DNA from: Flavobacteriaceae bacterium
GTDB lineage: Bacteria > Bacteroidota > Bacteroidia > Flavobacteriales > Flavobacteriaceae
NCBI GenBank assembly: GCA_947483075.1
Contig: CANKLE010000012.1
Coordinates: forward strand, 1-63,171
DNA length: 63,171 bases
Reading direction: 5' to 3'
The number at the start of each line of letters is the position of its first letter. Position 1 is the stretch's first letter. Positions 44,885 to 53,284 of this stretch are shown here, in pieces. A program made the translations under genes and the position numbers. Below the pieces are notes generated by a model, which had not been told where the DNA came from, made no database searches, and saw only the letters and a list, made by a program, of their open reading frames with translations.

Positions 44885-45943
44885 CTAATGTTTGTAGACA
44901 AAAGCATTAATATTCATGCCTGCACCCACCGATGCAAAAAGTAAAACATCTCCTTTGTGTATGGTTTGGCCTTCTATTTTTCCTTGTAATAAAAGGTCGA
45001 ATAAGGTGGGAATAGTTGCGACACTGCTGTTCCCCAAAAAGGATATACTCATGGGCATAATGCCCGCTGGAGTAGGTTCGTTGTATAGTTTGTAGAACCG
45101 ATTCACGATGGCTTCGTCCATTTTTTCGTTGGCCTGGTGGATCAATATTTTTTTGAGGTCTTTGATGTCAATTCCCGATTTATCCAAGCATTCTTTCATG
45201 GCTTGTGGCACACGGCTGAGTGCAAATTCGTAAATTTTTCGACCATTCATTTTAATGTATCGCACACTCGAATCTGGTTTGCTGTCGAATGAATCTCCAA
45301 AATGCAAATAACTGGCTTCGTCCCCGGCATAGGTCGCACTTTCATAAGAGAGCAAACCGTCATGGTCGGCACAGGATTCTATCACAGCAGCTCCGGAACC
45401 GTCGGCATAAATCATGCTGTCTCGGTCGTGTACATCAACTACACGAGAAAGGGTTTCGGAACCTATAACCAAGCATTTTTTGGCCATGCCCGATTTAATG
45501 AGCGCATTGGCTTGCAAGACCCCTTCTATCCAGCCCGGACAGCCAAACAAAATGTCGTAGGCCACGCATTTGGGGTTATTAATTTTTAATTTGTGTTTTA
45601 CTCGGGTGGCCAAACTCGGCACAATATCAGACTGATTGCTGTGTGGCTTTACATCGCCAAAATTGTGCGCTACAATAATATAATCTAATGTTTCTGGATC
45701 TATTTGGGAATTTTCAATGGCTTTTTGTGCAGAAAAAAAGGCCATGTCAGAAGAACACAAATTGGCGGCGGCATAACGACGTTCAACAATTCCTGTAATA
45801 CTTTTGAATTTGCCAATCACTACCTCGTTCGAATAAGCAAATGCCGATCCGTCTTCATTTAGAAAAGTGTGTTGGGCAAAATCAGTATTTTTTACTACTT
45901 GGGTGGGAATGTAACTTCCGATGCCGGTTATTTTGATGTTCAT
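44885..45943 (-). CDS. 3-oxoacyl-ACP synthase III (KAS III) family protein
   Basis: A thiolase-fold condensing enzyme that starts fatty acid, polyketide or related chains from an acyl-CoA. The catalytic triad is complete: Cys135 (FGCPGW), His269 (ILIHQANEK) and Asn305 (FLGNSSVATIP). The length of 352 is a little longer than E. coli FabH (317), with an insert near residues 28-45. No fab genes are next to it, so it may be a FabH paralogue serving a special lipid rather than the housekeeping initiator. An 88-nt gap separates it from the methyltransferase operon. Confidence 0.9.
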   Translation of the reverse strand: MNIKITGIGSYIPTQVVKNTDFAQHTFLNEDGSAFAYSNEVVIGKFKSITGIVERRYAAANLCSSDMAFFSAQKAIENSQIDPETLDYIIVAHNFGDVKPHSNQSDIVPSLATRVKHKLKINNPKCVAYDILFGCPGWIEGVLQANALIKSGMAKKCLVIGSETLSRVVDVHDRDSMIYADGSGAAVIESCADHDGLLSYESATYAGDEASYLHFGDSFDSKPDSSVRYIKMNGRKIYEFALSRVPQAMKECLDKSGIDIKDLKKILIHQANEKMDEAIVNRFYKLYNEPTPAGIMPMSISFLGNSSVATIPTLFDLLLQGKIEGQTIHKGDVLLFASVGAGMNINAFVYKH

Positions 45944-46054
45944 GTCGTTTCGCGTAGGTTATCCGAATTTAACATTTAATTCGAAAAGGGGAGCTAAAAA
46001 AGTATTGTTTCGCGCTAGAATTGTGAATAGTGCAACAAATAAATCGACTACTTG

Positions 46055-46447
46055 TTAATTGTGTAATGATTTGTTGTTTTCCTGCGCGATTTTAATTTGC
46101 ATTACCGTGGCCAAATTCAAGGCTTGCGTTTTCATGCGTTCGCAGTTGAATCCTTGGCAATGCACATCAATGGCTGAATTAAAATGAGTGATCCAAATTT
46201 GAAACAGTTCGGGTGTCAAGGCCGATTTGTGGTGAACATCTAAGTGAATTTGCGTCAAGTTCTTAAAATAACCACCGGTACCTAATAGGGCTTGCGACCA
46301 AAAAGTAACCAATACAGGCAAATGTTCCTCCAATTGAATTTTCACCACCTCCGTAAATAGATAACTGATGGCCGGATCACCCAGTAATTTGTCATAAAAA
46401 GTCGCGACAATGTTATAAATATCTTCGGCAGTTTCAATGTCTTTCAT
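46055..46447 (-). CDS. Group III truncated haemoglobin
   Basis: A small haem globin of 130 residues with the group III pattern: IVATFYDKLLGDPAISYLF near the B/C helices, a Trp in TFWSQALLGTGGYF and the proximal-His region HLDVHHKSALTPELFQIW. Oxygen, nitric oxide or redox roles are proposed for the group; none can be chosen from sequence. It lies behind gcvP on the same strand, separated by a perfect 28-bp palindromic terminator, so it probably has partial read-through or its own weak promoter. Confidence 0.9.
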   Translation of the reverse strand: MKDIETAEDIYNIVATFYDKLLGDPAISYLFTEVVKIQLEEHLPVLVTFWSQALLGTGGYFKNLTQIHLDVHHKSALTPELFQIWITHFNSAIDVHCQGFNCERMKTQALNLATVMQIKIAQENNKSLHN

Positions 46448-46460
46448 AGCGAGTAAAATA

Positions 46461-46488
46461 AAAGCCCTTTAGAATTCTAAAGGGCTTT
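46461..46488 (-). terminator. Perfect 28-bp palindromic terminator between gcvP and the truncated haemoglobin gene
   Basis: AAAGCCCTTTAGAA and its exact reverse complement abut. On the minus strand it follows the gcvP stop by 4 nt and is trailed by TTTTATTTT. It is also symmetric enough to act on either strand. Confidence 0.85.
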
Positions 46489-46492
46489 CGTA

Positions 46493-49336
46493 TTAGATAT
46501 AGGCTTCAATGGGCGCACAAGAGCAAACCAAGTTTCGGTCGCCAAAGGCATCGTCGGCTCGGCGCACGGTAGGCCAAAATTTGTTTAGTTTGATGTAATC
46601 CAAAGGAAAGGCTGCCGTCTCTCTTGAGTAAGGATAGTTCCAGGTTTCGGCGGTCAACATCCCTAAGGTATGTGGTGCATTTTTGAGCACATTGTTGTGG
46701 TTGTCTGCGGTTGCGGCTTCAATTTCTTTTCGAATAGCAATCATGGCATCACAAAAACGATCCAATTCTGCCAAATCTTCGCTTTCGGTAGGTTCAATCA
46801 TCAAGGTGCCGGCTACAGGGAAGGAAACCGTAGGAGCGTGAAAGCCATAATCCATTAAGCGTTTGGCAATGTCGGTAACCTCGATCCCTTTTTGTTTAAA
46901 CGGACGACATTCCAAAATCATTTCGTGTGCGGCTCGACCCATTTCGCCCGAATACAAGGTGTCGTAATGTCCTTTCAAGCGTTCCTTGATGTAGTTGGCA
47001 TTCAAAATAGCGTAACGGGTAGCGTCAGTAAGTCCTTCGGCACCCAGCATGCAGATGTAGCCATAGGAAATTAAACACGCCAAAGCCGATCCCCAAGGAG
47101 CAGCAGATATGGCCGTAATGGCATCCGTTCCTCCGGTTTGAATTACCGGGTTTGAAGGTAAAAATGGAACCAATTGCGGAGCCACACAAATTGGTCCTAC
47201 TCCAGGACCTCCACCACCGTGGGGAATCGCAAAGGTTTTGTGCAAGTTCAGGTGACAGACATCTGCCCCGATAGTAGCAGGATTTGTGAGTCCCACTTGT
47301 GCATTCATGTTGGCGCCATCCATATAAACTTGTCCGCCGTTGTCGTGAATGATTTGGGTGATTTCGCGAATGGCACTTTCAAAAACCCCGTGCGTAGAAG
47401 GATATGTGATCATCAAACACGATAAATTGTCTTTGTATAAAAGTGCTTTTTCGCGCACATCGTCCACGTCAATGTTTCCGTTTTCTAAGGTTTTGGTTAC
47501 CACCACCTGCATGCCCGCCATCGCAGCAGAAGCCGGATTGGTTCCGTGAGCCGACGAAGGGATTAAAGCAATATTTCTGTGGTGATCGCCGCGTGATTGG
47601 TGGTAGGCGCGTATCACCATCAAACCAGCATATTCGCCTTGTGCGCCCGAATTGGGTTGCAAGGTAGTGCCGGCAAATCCGGTTATGGTATTGAGTTGAG
47701 TTTCTAATTTGCGCAACATTTTTTGGTAGCCTTGCGCCTGATCTACTGGAGCAAAAGGGTGTATGTTGTTCCAGTTGGGATTGCTCAACGGAATCATTTC
47801 GGCGGCAGCATTCAATTTCATGGTGCAGGATCCCAAAGAAATCATGGAGTGGTTTAAAGCCAAATCTTTGCGCTCTAGCATTTTGATGTAGCGCATCAAA
47901 GCCGATTCCGAATGGTAACTGTTGAATACTTCGTGTTGCAAAAAGCGCGATTGGCGTTTCAATTGCGTGGGTAAGGCCGAGGCTTCTGATAAAGCAGTTA
48001 GCACAACGGCTGGGGTTTGGGTAGCTTGTGCAAACACCGCGCAAATGGTGTTGAGGTCGGCCAAACTGCTTGTTTCGTTGAGGGAAATCGAAACCGTCGT
48101 ATCGTTTATATAGTAGAAGTTGAGTTGATGCGCTTCGGCAATTGATTTTACTTTTGCGGCATCGGCGGTTACTACGATCGTGTCAAAATAGTGTGCATTT
48201 TGTTGGGTAATCCCCATTTGTTTTAAAGCTTGGGTCAAGGTCACCGCCGAGGCGTGCACTTTTTTGGCAATGTATTGCAAGCCTTTTGGTCCATGGTATA
48301 CGGCATACATTCCAGCCATCACTGACAATAAAACTTGGGCTGTACAAATATTGGAGGTGGCTTTGTCGCGTTTAATGTGCTGCTCGCGGGTTTGCAAGGC
48401 CATGCGCAAGGCGCGATTGCCATCGGTGTCAACGGTTACGCCAATAATACGTCCCGGCATGCTGCGTTTGTATTCGTCTTTGGAGGCAAAATAGGCCGCG
48501 TGAGGCCCGCCGTAACCCAAAGGAATTCCATAGCGTTGGGTAGTTCCGTATACTACGTCGGCACCCATTTCGCCGGGTGGAGTAAGCGAAACTAAACTCA
48601 AAATATCAGCTCCCACTGCTACTTTTATTTCGTTGGCGTGAGCCTTGGCAATAAATGCAGTCGGATCAGTAATTTGTCCGTACTTTCCAGGATACTGAAG
48701 AATTGCACCGTAGAAGTCGGTTGAAAAGTTAAATTCTTCGTGTTTTCCTACTACCAATTCTACACCAATAGGGGTAGAACGCGTTTGCAATACCGATAAG
48801 GTTTGCGGCAAAATTTCATCCGACACAAAAAATTTGCAGACGTTGTTTTTCTTCTGATCGCGTGTACGCACATCAAACAATAAGGCCATGGCTTCGGCTG
48901 CCGCGGTCGCTTCGTCAAGAAGAGAAGCATTGGCAATTTCCATGCCGGTCAATTCGATAATTACCGTTTGAAAATTCAAGATGGCTTCCAAACGCCCTTG
49001 AGCAATCTCGGCTTGATAGGGCGTATAGGCCGTATACCAGCCTGGATTTTCGAGTATGTTGCGTTGTATTACTGCAGGTACAATGGCTTGGTTGTAGCCC
49101 AATCCAATGTAGGATTTGAATAATTTGTTTTCTAATCCCAACTGGTGAATGTGTTGGCTAAACTCATATTCGGTTAAAGGTTCATCCAAATCTAAAGCAG
49201 ATTTTAGGCGGATATCATCGGGAATGGTTTCGGTAATTAATTGATCTAAAGTGGCTGCTCCAATGGTTTGTAACATCGGTTGTAAATCAGCTTCTCTAGG
49301 GCCAATGTGGCGTAAAGCAAATGCATCTGTTTTCAT
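46493..49336 (-). CDS. gcvP: Glycine dehydrogenase (decarboxylating), P-protein of the glycine cleavage system
   Basis: A PLP enzyme that decarboxylates glycine and loads the aminomethyl group on the lipoyl H-protein. The frame opens at 49393, but the ATG at 49336 (MKTDAFALRHIGPREAD) gives 947 residues, normal for the single-chain form with both halves. Landmarks are FKSYIGLGYNQAIVPAVIQRNILENPGWYTAYTPYQ (N-terminal half) and, in the C-terminal half, NPASAAMAGM, DGANMNAQVGL and the PLP-lysine motif HLNLHKTFAIPHGGGGPG. TATTTTTG on the minus strand (49379-49372) is a possible -7 box about 36 nt ahead of the ATG, which supports the shorter start. No gcvT or gcvH is adjacent. Confidence 0.96.
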   Translation of the reverse strand: MKTDAFALRHIGPREADLQPMLQTIGAATLDQLITETIPDDIRLKSALDLDEPLTEYEFSQHIHQLGLENKLFKSYIGLGYNQAIVPAVIQRNILENPGWYTAYTPYQAEIAQGRLEAILNFQTVIIELTGMEIANASLLDEATAAAEAMALLFDVRTRDQKKNNVCKFFVSDEILPQTLSVLQTRSTPIGVELVVGKHEEFNFSTDFYGAILQYPGKYGQITDPTAFIAKAHANEIKVAVGADILSLVSLTPPGEMGADVVYGTTQRYGIPLGYGGPHAAYFASKDEYKRSMPGRIIGVTVDTDGNRALRMALQTREQHIKRDKATSNICTAQVLLSVMAGMYAVYHGPKGLQYIAKKVHASAVTLTQALKQMGITQQNAHYFDTIVVTADAAKVKSIAEAHQLNFYYINDTTVSISLNETSSLADLNTICAVFAQATQTPAVVLTALSEASALPTQLKRQSRFLQHEVFNSYHSESALMRYIKMLERKDLALNHSMISLGSCTMKLNAAAEMIPLSNPNWNNIHPFAPVDQAQGYQKMLRKLETQLNTITGFAGTTLQPNSGAQGEYAGLMVIRAYHQSRGDHHRNIALIPSSAHGTNPASAAMAGMQVVVTKTLENGNIDVDDVREKALLYKDNLSCLMITYPSTHGVFESAIREITQIIHDNGGQVYMDGANMNAQVGLTNPATIGADVCHLNLHKTFAIPHGGGGPGVGPICVAPQLVPFLPSNPVIQTGGTDAITAISAAPWGSALACLISYGYICMLGAEGLTDATRYAILNANYIKERLKGHYDTLYSGEMGRAAHEMILECRPFKQKGIEVTDIAKRLMDYGFHAPTVSFPVAGTLMIEPTESEDLAELDRFCDAMIAIRKEIEAATADNHNNVLKNAPHTLGMLTAETWNYPYSRETAAFPLDYIKLNKFWPTVRRADDAFGDRNLVCSCAPIEAYI

Positions 49337-49464
49337 ACTGCAGTAAAATTGGGATGTTTTAAAATGTTGCACAAAAATAGGCTTTATTCTCAAAGCTGAC
49401 CGCTCATTTGTCCCCGATTTTTAGGAATTTTTCAACCAAAACGGCATTTTATTAACAGGTTGAT

Positions 49465-49472
49465 TACTTTTG
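49465..49472 (+). promoter_or_regulatory. Candidate -7 box nearly at the start codon of the UbiA-like gene
   Basis: TACTTTTG fits TAnnTTTG and ends only 4 nt before the ATG at 49477. A transcript from it would start at or next to the start codon, that is, leaderless. The -33 box is not clear. Confidence 0.4.
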
Positions 49473-49476
49473 GGGC

Positions 49477-50250
49477 ATGCGTATATTTTGGTCTATTTTT
49501 GATTTTTATATTCAATCGTCTTTGCATGTAGGTTTGGCTGTTTTGGCGTTGTTGCATTGTACAAATCTGCTTGCACAATTTTCTATGCCACCCCATTTTT
49601 CAGTTGTTGTTTTTTGGGGCACCGTGTTGGGCTATAATTTTTTAAAATACAGCGCGCTTTTTTGGCAAGGCAAATGGAAATCAAACCGCATTGTTGCTCT
49701 TACACTATTTACAGTGCTTGCAGGCATTTGTTTTTTATACAACCTCTTGCAACTCTCGTGGGCTGCACAAGGATATTTGCTTAGTGCTGGAATTTTGGTA
49801 TTGTGTTATCCGCTTTTGCGCAAATACGGATGGCTCAAATTGTTTTTTGTGAGCGCTGCGGTAACCTATATTACGGTGTTTATTCCCTATTGTATCGCAG
49901 CAAATTATAGCACTGAAATGCTGTTGCAGTTGCTCCAACGTTTTTTTTTATTGAGCTGTTTGCTGATTCCATTTGAGATTTGGGATAGCGCCAATGATCC
50001 TTTGTCATTGCATACATTACCCCAACGGTTGGGTATTCCTAAAACCAAAATGTTGGGCTATGGTTTGCTTATTCCCTTTCTGATTTTGGTGGTTTGGCAA
50101 CCCAACGGACATTTTGCTTCACTTGTAATTGCCCTCTTATCTGCACTTTCTATTTACTTTACAACTGTAAAAAGATCGATGTATTACACCTCCTTTTGGG
50201 TAGAGAGTGTGCCGATTGTGTGGTGGGTGGTTTTGGTTGTAATGAAGTAA
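49477..50250 (+). CDS. UbiA-like polytopic membrane protein (257 aa)
   Basis: Seven to eight hydrophobic helices. Residues 167-186 (EIWDSANDPLSLHTLPQRLG) resemble the second Asp-rich motif of UbiA prenyltransferases, where the usual pattern is a D-x-x-x-D followed by TLP-LG. The first motif (N/D-x-x-x-D in helix 2 of true enzymes) is not seen; the corresponding stretch reads YNFLKYSALFWQGKWKSNR and lacks the aspartates. The protein may therefore be a divergent or non-catalytic member, and family assignment is an inference from one motif plus topology. It is divergent from gcvP, with 140 bp between starts. Confidence 0.6.
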   Translation: MRIFWSIFDFYIQSSLHVGLAVLALLHCTNLLAQFSMPPHFSVVVFWGTVLGYNFLKYSALFWQGKWKSNRIVALTLFTVLAGICFLYNLLQLSWAAQGYLLSAGILVLCYPLLRKYGWLKLFFVSAAVTYITVFIPYCIAANYSTEMLLQLLQRFFLLSCLLIPFEIWDSANDPLSLHTLPQRLGIPKTKMLGYGLLIPFLILVVWQPNGHFASLVIALLSALSIYFTTVKRSMYYTSFWVESVPIVWWVVLVVMK

Positions 50251-50287
50251 TTATTTGTCAATACGTGAAGGTAGGACAAAGTGCATT

Positions 50288-50319
50288 GTCATTGCGAGGA
50301 GGTACGACGAAGCAATCTA
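50288..50319 (+). repeat. Left arm of the 32-bp inverted repeat
   Basis: Contains a short internal palindrome (ATTGC near the start, GCAAT near the end) that could form a REP-like hairpin, and supplies the stop codon of the nuclease gene on the other strand. Confidence 0.95.
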
Positions 50320-50622
50320 CAAAGTCATCAAGTTTTCAATAGAATCAAATAAGTCTTCCCATTTTGGATTTAGGCTATTTATCAAATCAACTTTGTTAGC
50401 TCTAGAACCGCCTTTTAATTGTTTTTCCCTCGCAATTGCATCGCCAATCATTTGAAATTGTTCGTAATAAACCAATTTGTTTAGATTATATCTTGCTGAA
50501 AATGAATTTTGGTATTTCTTTTCTTTGTGTTCAATTATTCTTTGAGGCAAATTTGACGTAACTCCAATATATAATGTGGTGTTTTTATAATTCGTTAATA
50601 TATAAATAAACCCTGGTTTCAT
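50317..50622 (-). CDS. GIY-YIG nuclease family protein, single domain (101 aa)
   Basis: The small URI/UvrC-like endonuclease fold: GFIYILTN (variant of GIY), TTLYIGVTSNL (YIG), the catalytic Arg in NLPQRIIEHK (about R28), the metal-binding Glu in AIAREKQLKG (about E66) and an Asn-rich end (INSLNPKWEDLF). Such stand-alone domains are common in flavobacteria and often lack a known role; the active-site residues look intact here. The last 8 residues (SIENLMTL) and stop run into the left inverted-repeat arm. The gene is between the converging UbiA-like and M3 peptidase genes and is on the same strand as the latter. Confidence 0.9.
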   Translation of the reverse strand: MKPGFIYILTNYKNTTLYIGVTSNLPQRIIEHKEKKYQNSFSARYNLNKLVYYEQFQMIGDAIAREKQLKGGSRANKVDLINSLNPKWEDLFDSIENLMTL

Positions 50623-50626
50623 AGTT

Positions 50627-50658
50627 TAGATTGCTTCGTCGTACCTCCTCGCAATGAC
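50627..50658 (-). repeat. Right arm of the 32-bp inverted repeat
   Basis: Exact reverse complement of 50288-50319. Its outer end overlaps by one base the stop codon (50658-50660) of the M3 peptidase gene, so on the minus strand the arm reads GTAG then TCATTGCG. Confidence 0.95.
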
Positions 50659-52682
50659 TACAATAACCCTGCCCGTTTCAATAACGCCTCCGGCTGCGGC
50701 TCCTGACCGCGAAAGCGTTTGTACAATGTCATCGGGGCTTCGGTACCGCCTTTTGACAAAACGTGTTCCTTGAATTTATTAGCCACTTCGGGATTAAAGA
50801 TTCCTTTTTCTTGAAAGTAAGCAAAGGCATCGGCATCCAATACTTCGGCCCATTTGTAGCTGTAATAACCCGACGAATAGCCGCCTTGAAAAATGTGCGA
50901 AAACGACACGCTCATGCAATTTTCGGCCACATCGGGAAACAAAGCCGTTTCTTCTAGGGCTGCTTTTTCGAATAATTTTACCTCACTTATTTCTTGCGCT
51001 TTGGCATGATAAGCCATGTCTAATAAACCAAAACTCAGTTGACGCAGCGTGGCCATGCCTTCTAGAAAACTGGCACTTTCTTTAATTTTTGTCACGTAGG
51101 TTTGCGGAATAATTTCGCCGGTTTCGTAATGTTTGGCAAACAAAGCCAAAGCTTCCGGTTCGTAACACCAGTTTTCCATGACTTGGCTCGGCAATTCCAC
51201 AAAGTCCCAAAATACCGAAGTGCCCGAAAGACTCGGGTAGGTGGTGTTGGCCAACATGCCATGCAAGGCGTGACCAAATTCGTGAAACAAGGTGGTCACT
51301 TCGTTAAAGGTAAGTAGGGAAGGTTTGGTCTCCGTAGGCGGCGTAAAATTGCACACGATTGAAACATGTGGTCGTTCTTGCTCGCCATTTTGTATGTATT
51401 GTGGTTTATACGAGGTCATCCAAGCGCCGTTGCGTTTGCCTTTGCGCGGAAAAAAATCAGTGTAAAACAAGGCGACCAAATTTTGCTCTGCATCGAGTAC
51501 CTCAAAGGTTTGCACATCGGTGTGGTATTTGTCTACCGTATGAATTTCGCGAAAGTGAATGCCAAATAATTTTTCGGCAATGGTATAGGCACCTTGCAGC
51601 ACGTTTTCTAATTTAAAATACGGCTTCAACAACTCGTCGTCAACCGAGAACAGTTTTTGCTTCAATTTCTCACTGTAATAGGCACTATCCCATTTTTCGA
51701 GTGTCGCGATCCCGTCCAACTCTTGGGCAAAAGCATGTAATTGGGCAAAATCGCGTTGGGCTGCGGGCTTGGCTTTGGCCAACAAATCCCGTAAAAAAGT
51801 TTGTACTTTCTCGGGCGATTGGGCCATGCGTTCTTCTAATACAAACTGCGCATGCGAGTCGTAACCCAGCAATTGCGCGCGCTGGTGACGAAGCGCTACG
51901 ATGCGTTTCACCAATTCGCGGTTGTCGAATTCGTTGCCTTGAAAGGCTTTCTTTCCGGCAGCGATGGCCAATTCTTTGCGCAATTCGCGGTTTTCTACAT
52001 AGGTCACAAAGGGTAAATAACTTGGAAAATCTAAGGTAAACACATAGCCTTCTAGTCCTTTTGATTTGGCCAAGGCATGTGCCATTTCTTTGGCATCGGC
52101 GGGCAGTCCTGTCAGGTCCTTCTCGTTCGTAATATGCAGTTGGTAGTTGTTGGTTTCGGCCAATACATTTTCGCCAAAAGTCAATTTGCATTTGGCCAAT
52201 TCAGCATCAATTTCCCGCAATTGGGCTTTTTCGGTTTCGGCCAACAAGGCGCCGTTTCGGGAAAATCCCTTAAATTTCTTATCCAATAAAGTAGCTTGTT
52301 CGGCTGTTAAATTTAGCTTGTCGCGTTGATCATAGACGGCTTTTACGCGAGCAAACAAGGTTTCGTTCAAGCTAATGTCGTTGCTAAACGCGGTGAGCAA
52401 AGGCGAAACTTCTTGCGCTATTTTTTGGATTTCATCATTCGTTTCGGCCGAATTCAGGTTAAAGAATATACTCGACAAGCGGTCTAAGGCTTGGCCCGAA
52501 AATTCGAGTGCTTCGATGGTGTTTTCAAAAGTAGGAACCGCTGGATTTTGCGTGATCGCCTGAATTTCGGCGCGGGCTTTTTCTATATTGGCTACGAAAG
52601 CCGGATGGTATTCTTCGTTTTTAATTTGTGCAAAAGGCGCTGCATTATACGAAGTTTGAAAAACCTGAGTAAGTACGTTCAT
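50658..52682 (-). CDS. M3 family metallopeptidase (oligopeptidase A / Dcp-like)
   Basis: A thimet-oligopeptidase-type zinc peptidase that trims short peptides in the cytoplasm. HEFGH is at residues 467-471 with the third ligand Glu further on in FWDFVELPSQVMENW, the standard M3 signature. The length of 674 is normal. There is no signal peptide, so it is cytoplasmic. Its stop codon abuts the right arm of the GIY-YIG inverted repeat, yet the C-terminus (ALLKRAGLL) looks natural, so insertion probably happened just behind it. purE lies upstream with a 50-nt gap. Confidence 0.93.
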   Translation of the reverse strand: MNVLTQVFQTSYNAAPFAQIKNEEYHPAFVANIEKARAEIQAITQNPAVPTFENTIEALEFSGQALDRLSSIFFNLNSAETNDEIQKIAQEVSPLLTAFSNDISLNETLFARVKAVYDQRDKLNLTAEQATLLDKKFKGFSRNGALLAETEKAQLREIDAELAKCKLTFGENVLAETNNYQLHITNEKDLTGLPADAKEMAHALAKSKGLEGYVFTLDFPSYLPFVTYVENRELRKELAIAAGKKAFQGNEFDNRELVKRIVALRHQRAQLLGYDSHAQFVLEERMAQSPEKVQTFLRDLLAKAKPAAQRDFAQLHAFAQELDGIATLEKWDSAYYSEKLKQKLFSVDDELLKPYFKLENVLQGAYTIAEKLFGIHFREIHTVDKYHTDVQTFEVLDAEQNLVALFYTDFFPRKGKRNGAWMTSYKPQYIQNGEQERPHVSIVCNFTPPTETKPSLLTFNEVTTLFHEFGHALHGMLANTTYPSLSGTSVFWDFVELPSQVMENWCYEPEALALFAKHYETGEIIPQTYVTKIKESASFLEGMATLRQLSFGLLDMAYHAKAQEISEVKLFEKAALEETALFPDVAENCMSVSFSHIFQGGYSSGYYSYKWAEVLDADAFAYFQEKGIFNPEVANKFKEHVLSKGGTEAPMTLYKRFRGQEPQPEALLKRAGLL

Positions 52683-52732
52683 AGCAAAATGGGGCCCAAA
52701 TGGACGTTAGAATAGAAGGATGTATATTGAAA

Positions 52733-53215
52733 TTAGCGTTTTAATTCGGCCGAAGCTTGCAATACTGCAGCCTTGAGGCCTTCTTTGTATAACACGATTT
52801 TGTCTAGCACGCAGTTGTCGTGGCAACCAATAATTTGTGCGGCCAAGATGCCGGCGTTTTTGGCGCCATTGAGTGCCACCGTAGCAACCGGAACACCGCC
52901 GGGCATTTGCAAAATAGACAAGATCGAATCCCAGCCGTCAATCGAGTTGCTCGATTTTACGGGCACGCCAATTACAGGCAAAGGCGACATTGCCGCCACC
53001 ATACCAGGCAAATGGGCTGCACCACCGGCTCCGGCAATGATTACCGAGATGCCACGCAGGTGCGCGTTTTGGCTAAATTCCACTAGTTTTTCGGGGGTGC
53101 GGTGTGCCGAGACAATATCCACCTCGGTTTCGATGTCAAATCCCTGCAACATATCGATGGCTTCTTGCATAACAGGCAGGTCGCTTTTGCTTCCCATCAC
53201 GATGGCTACTTTCAT
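52733..53215 (-). CDS. purE: N5-carboxyaminoimidazole ribonucleotide mutase
   Basis: Moves the carboxyl of N5-CAIR to give CAIR in purine synthesis, working with PurK. MGSKSDLPVMQEA is at 8-20, VSAHRTPEKL is at about 39-48, the loop AGGAAHLPGMVAA contains the active His, and PVIGVPV follows. At 160 residues it is complete and is the class I form that pairs with PurK. It lies 69 nt behind purK on the same strand, with an AT-rich repeat-like spacer. Confidence 0.96.
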   Translation of the reverse strand: MKVAIVMGSKSDLPVMQEAIDMLQGFDIETEVDIVSAHRTPEKLVEFSQNAHLRGISVIIAGAGGAAHLPGMVAAMSPLPVIGVPVKSSNSIDGWDSILSILQMPGGVPVATVALNGAKNAGILAAQIIGCHDNCVLDKIVLYKEGLKAAVLQASAELKR

Positions 53216-53284
53216 AATAATTAATAATTAATAATGAATAATTATAAATTGGTTTAAACGATTAAACGTTTAAGCGGTTAAACG
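53216..53284. repeat. AT-rich repeat-like spacer between purK and purE
   Basis: AATTAATAATTAATAATGA followed by ATAATTATAAATTGG, close to 28231-28265 in the large intergenic region; then TTTAAACG, TTAAACG and GGTTAAACG in short order. These may be two dispersed small repeats side by side. Confidence 0.5.

Larger units (their letters stand above)
50288..50658. mobile_element. 371-bp unit: GIY-YIG nuclease gene inside a perfect 32-bp inverted repeat
   Basis: Bases 50288-50319 and 50627-50658 are perfect reverse complements (32 of 32, starting GTCATTGCGAGGAGG). The 306-bp nuclease gene fills almost all the space between, its stop codon TAG lies inside the left arm and its ATG is 4 nt from the right arm. 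No target-site duplication is visible at the ends. A solo degenerate copy of the arm lies at 63001-63031. Mobility is an inference; the architecture echoes REP elements around a RAYT transposase. Confidence 0.65.

Noticed and set aside
44885..45943. Housekeeping fabH
   Set aside because: The triad is intact, but length and lack of fab neighbours leave it open; kept as a KAS III family member without a symbol.
47469..48044. 191-codon open frame overlapping gcvP in another frame
   Set aside because: It lies inside the highly conserved gcvP coding sequence, has no recognisable motif and reads like a shifted frame.
49337..49393. Longer N-terminus of gcvP
   Set aside because: The extra 19 codons contain a -7 box on the same strand and precede the conserved FALRHIGP start region.
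46500..49480. Glycine riboswitch ahead of gcvP
   Set aside because: The leader is too short (about 30-60 nt) and no aptamer-like pairing was seen.
51685..52191. 168-codon frame within the M3 peptidase gene
   Set aside because: Arg/Cys-rich composition typical of an out-of-frame reading; the M3 frame is certain.
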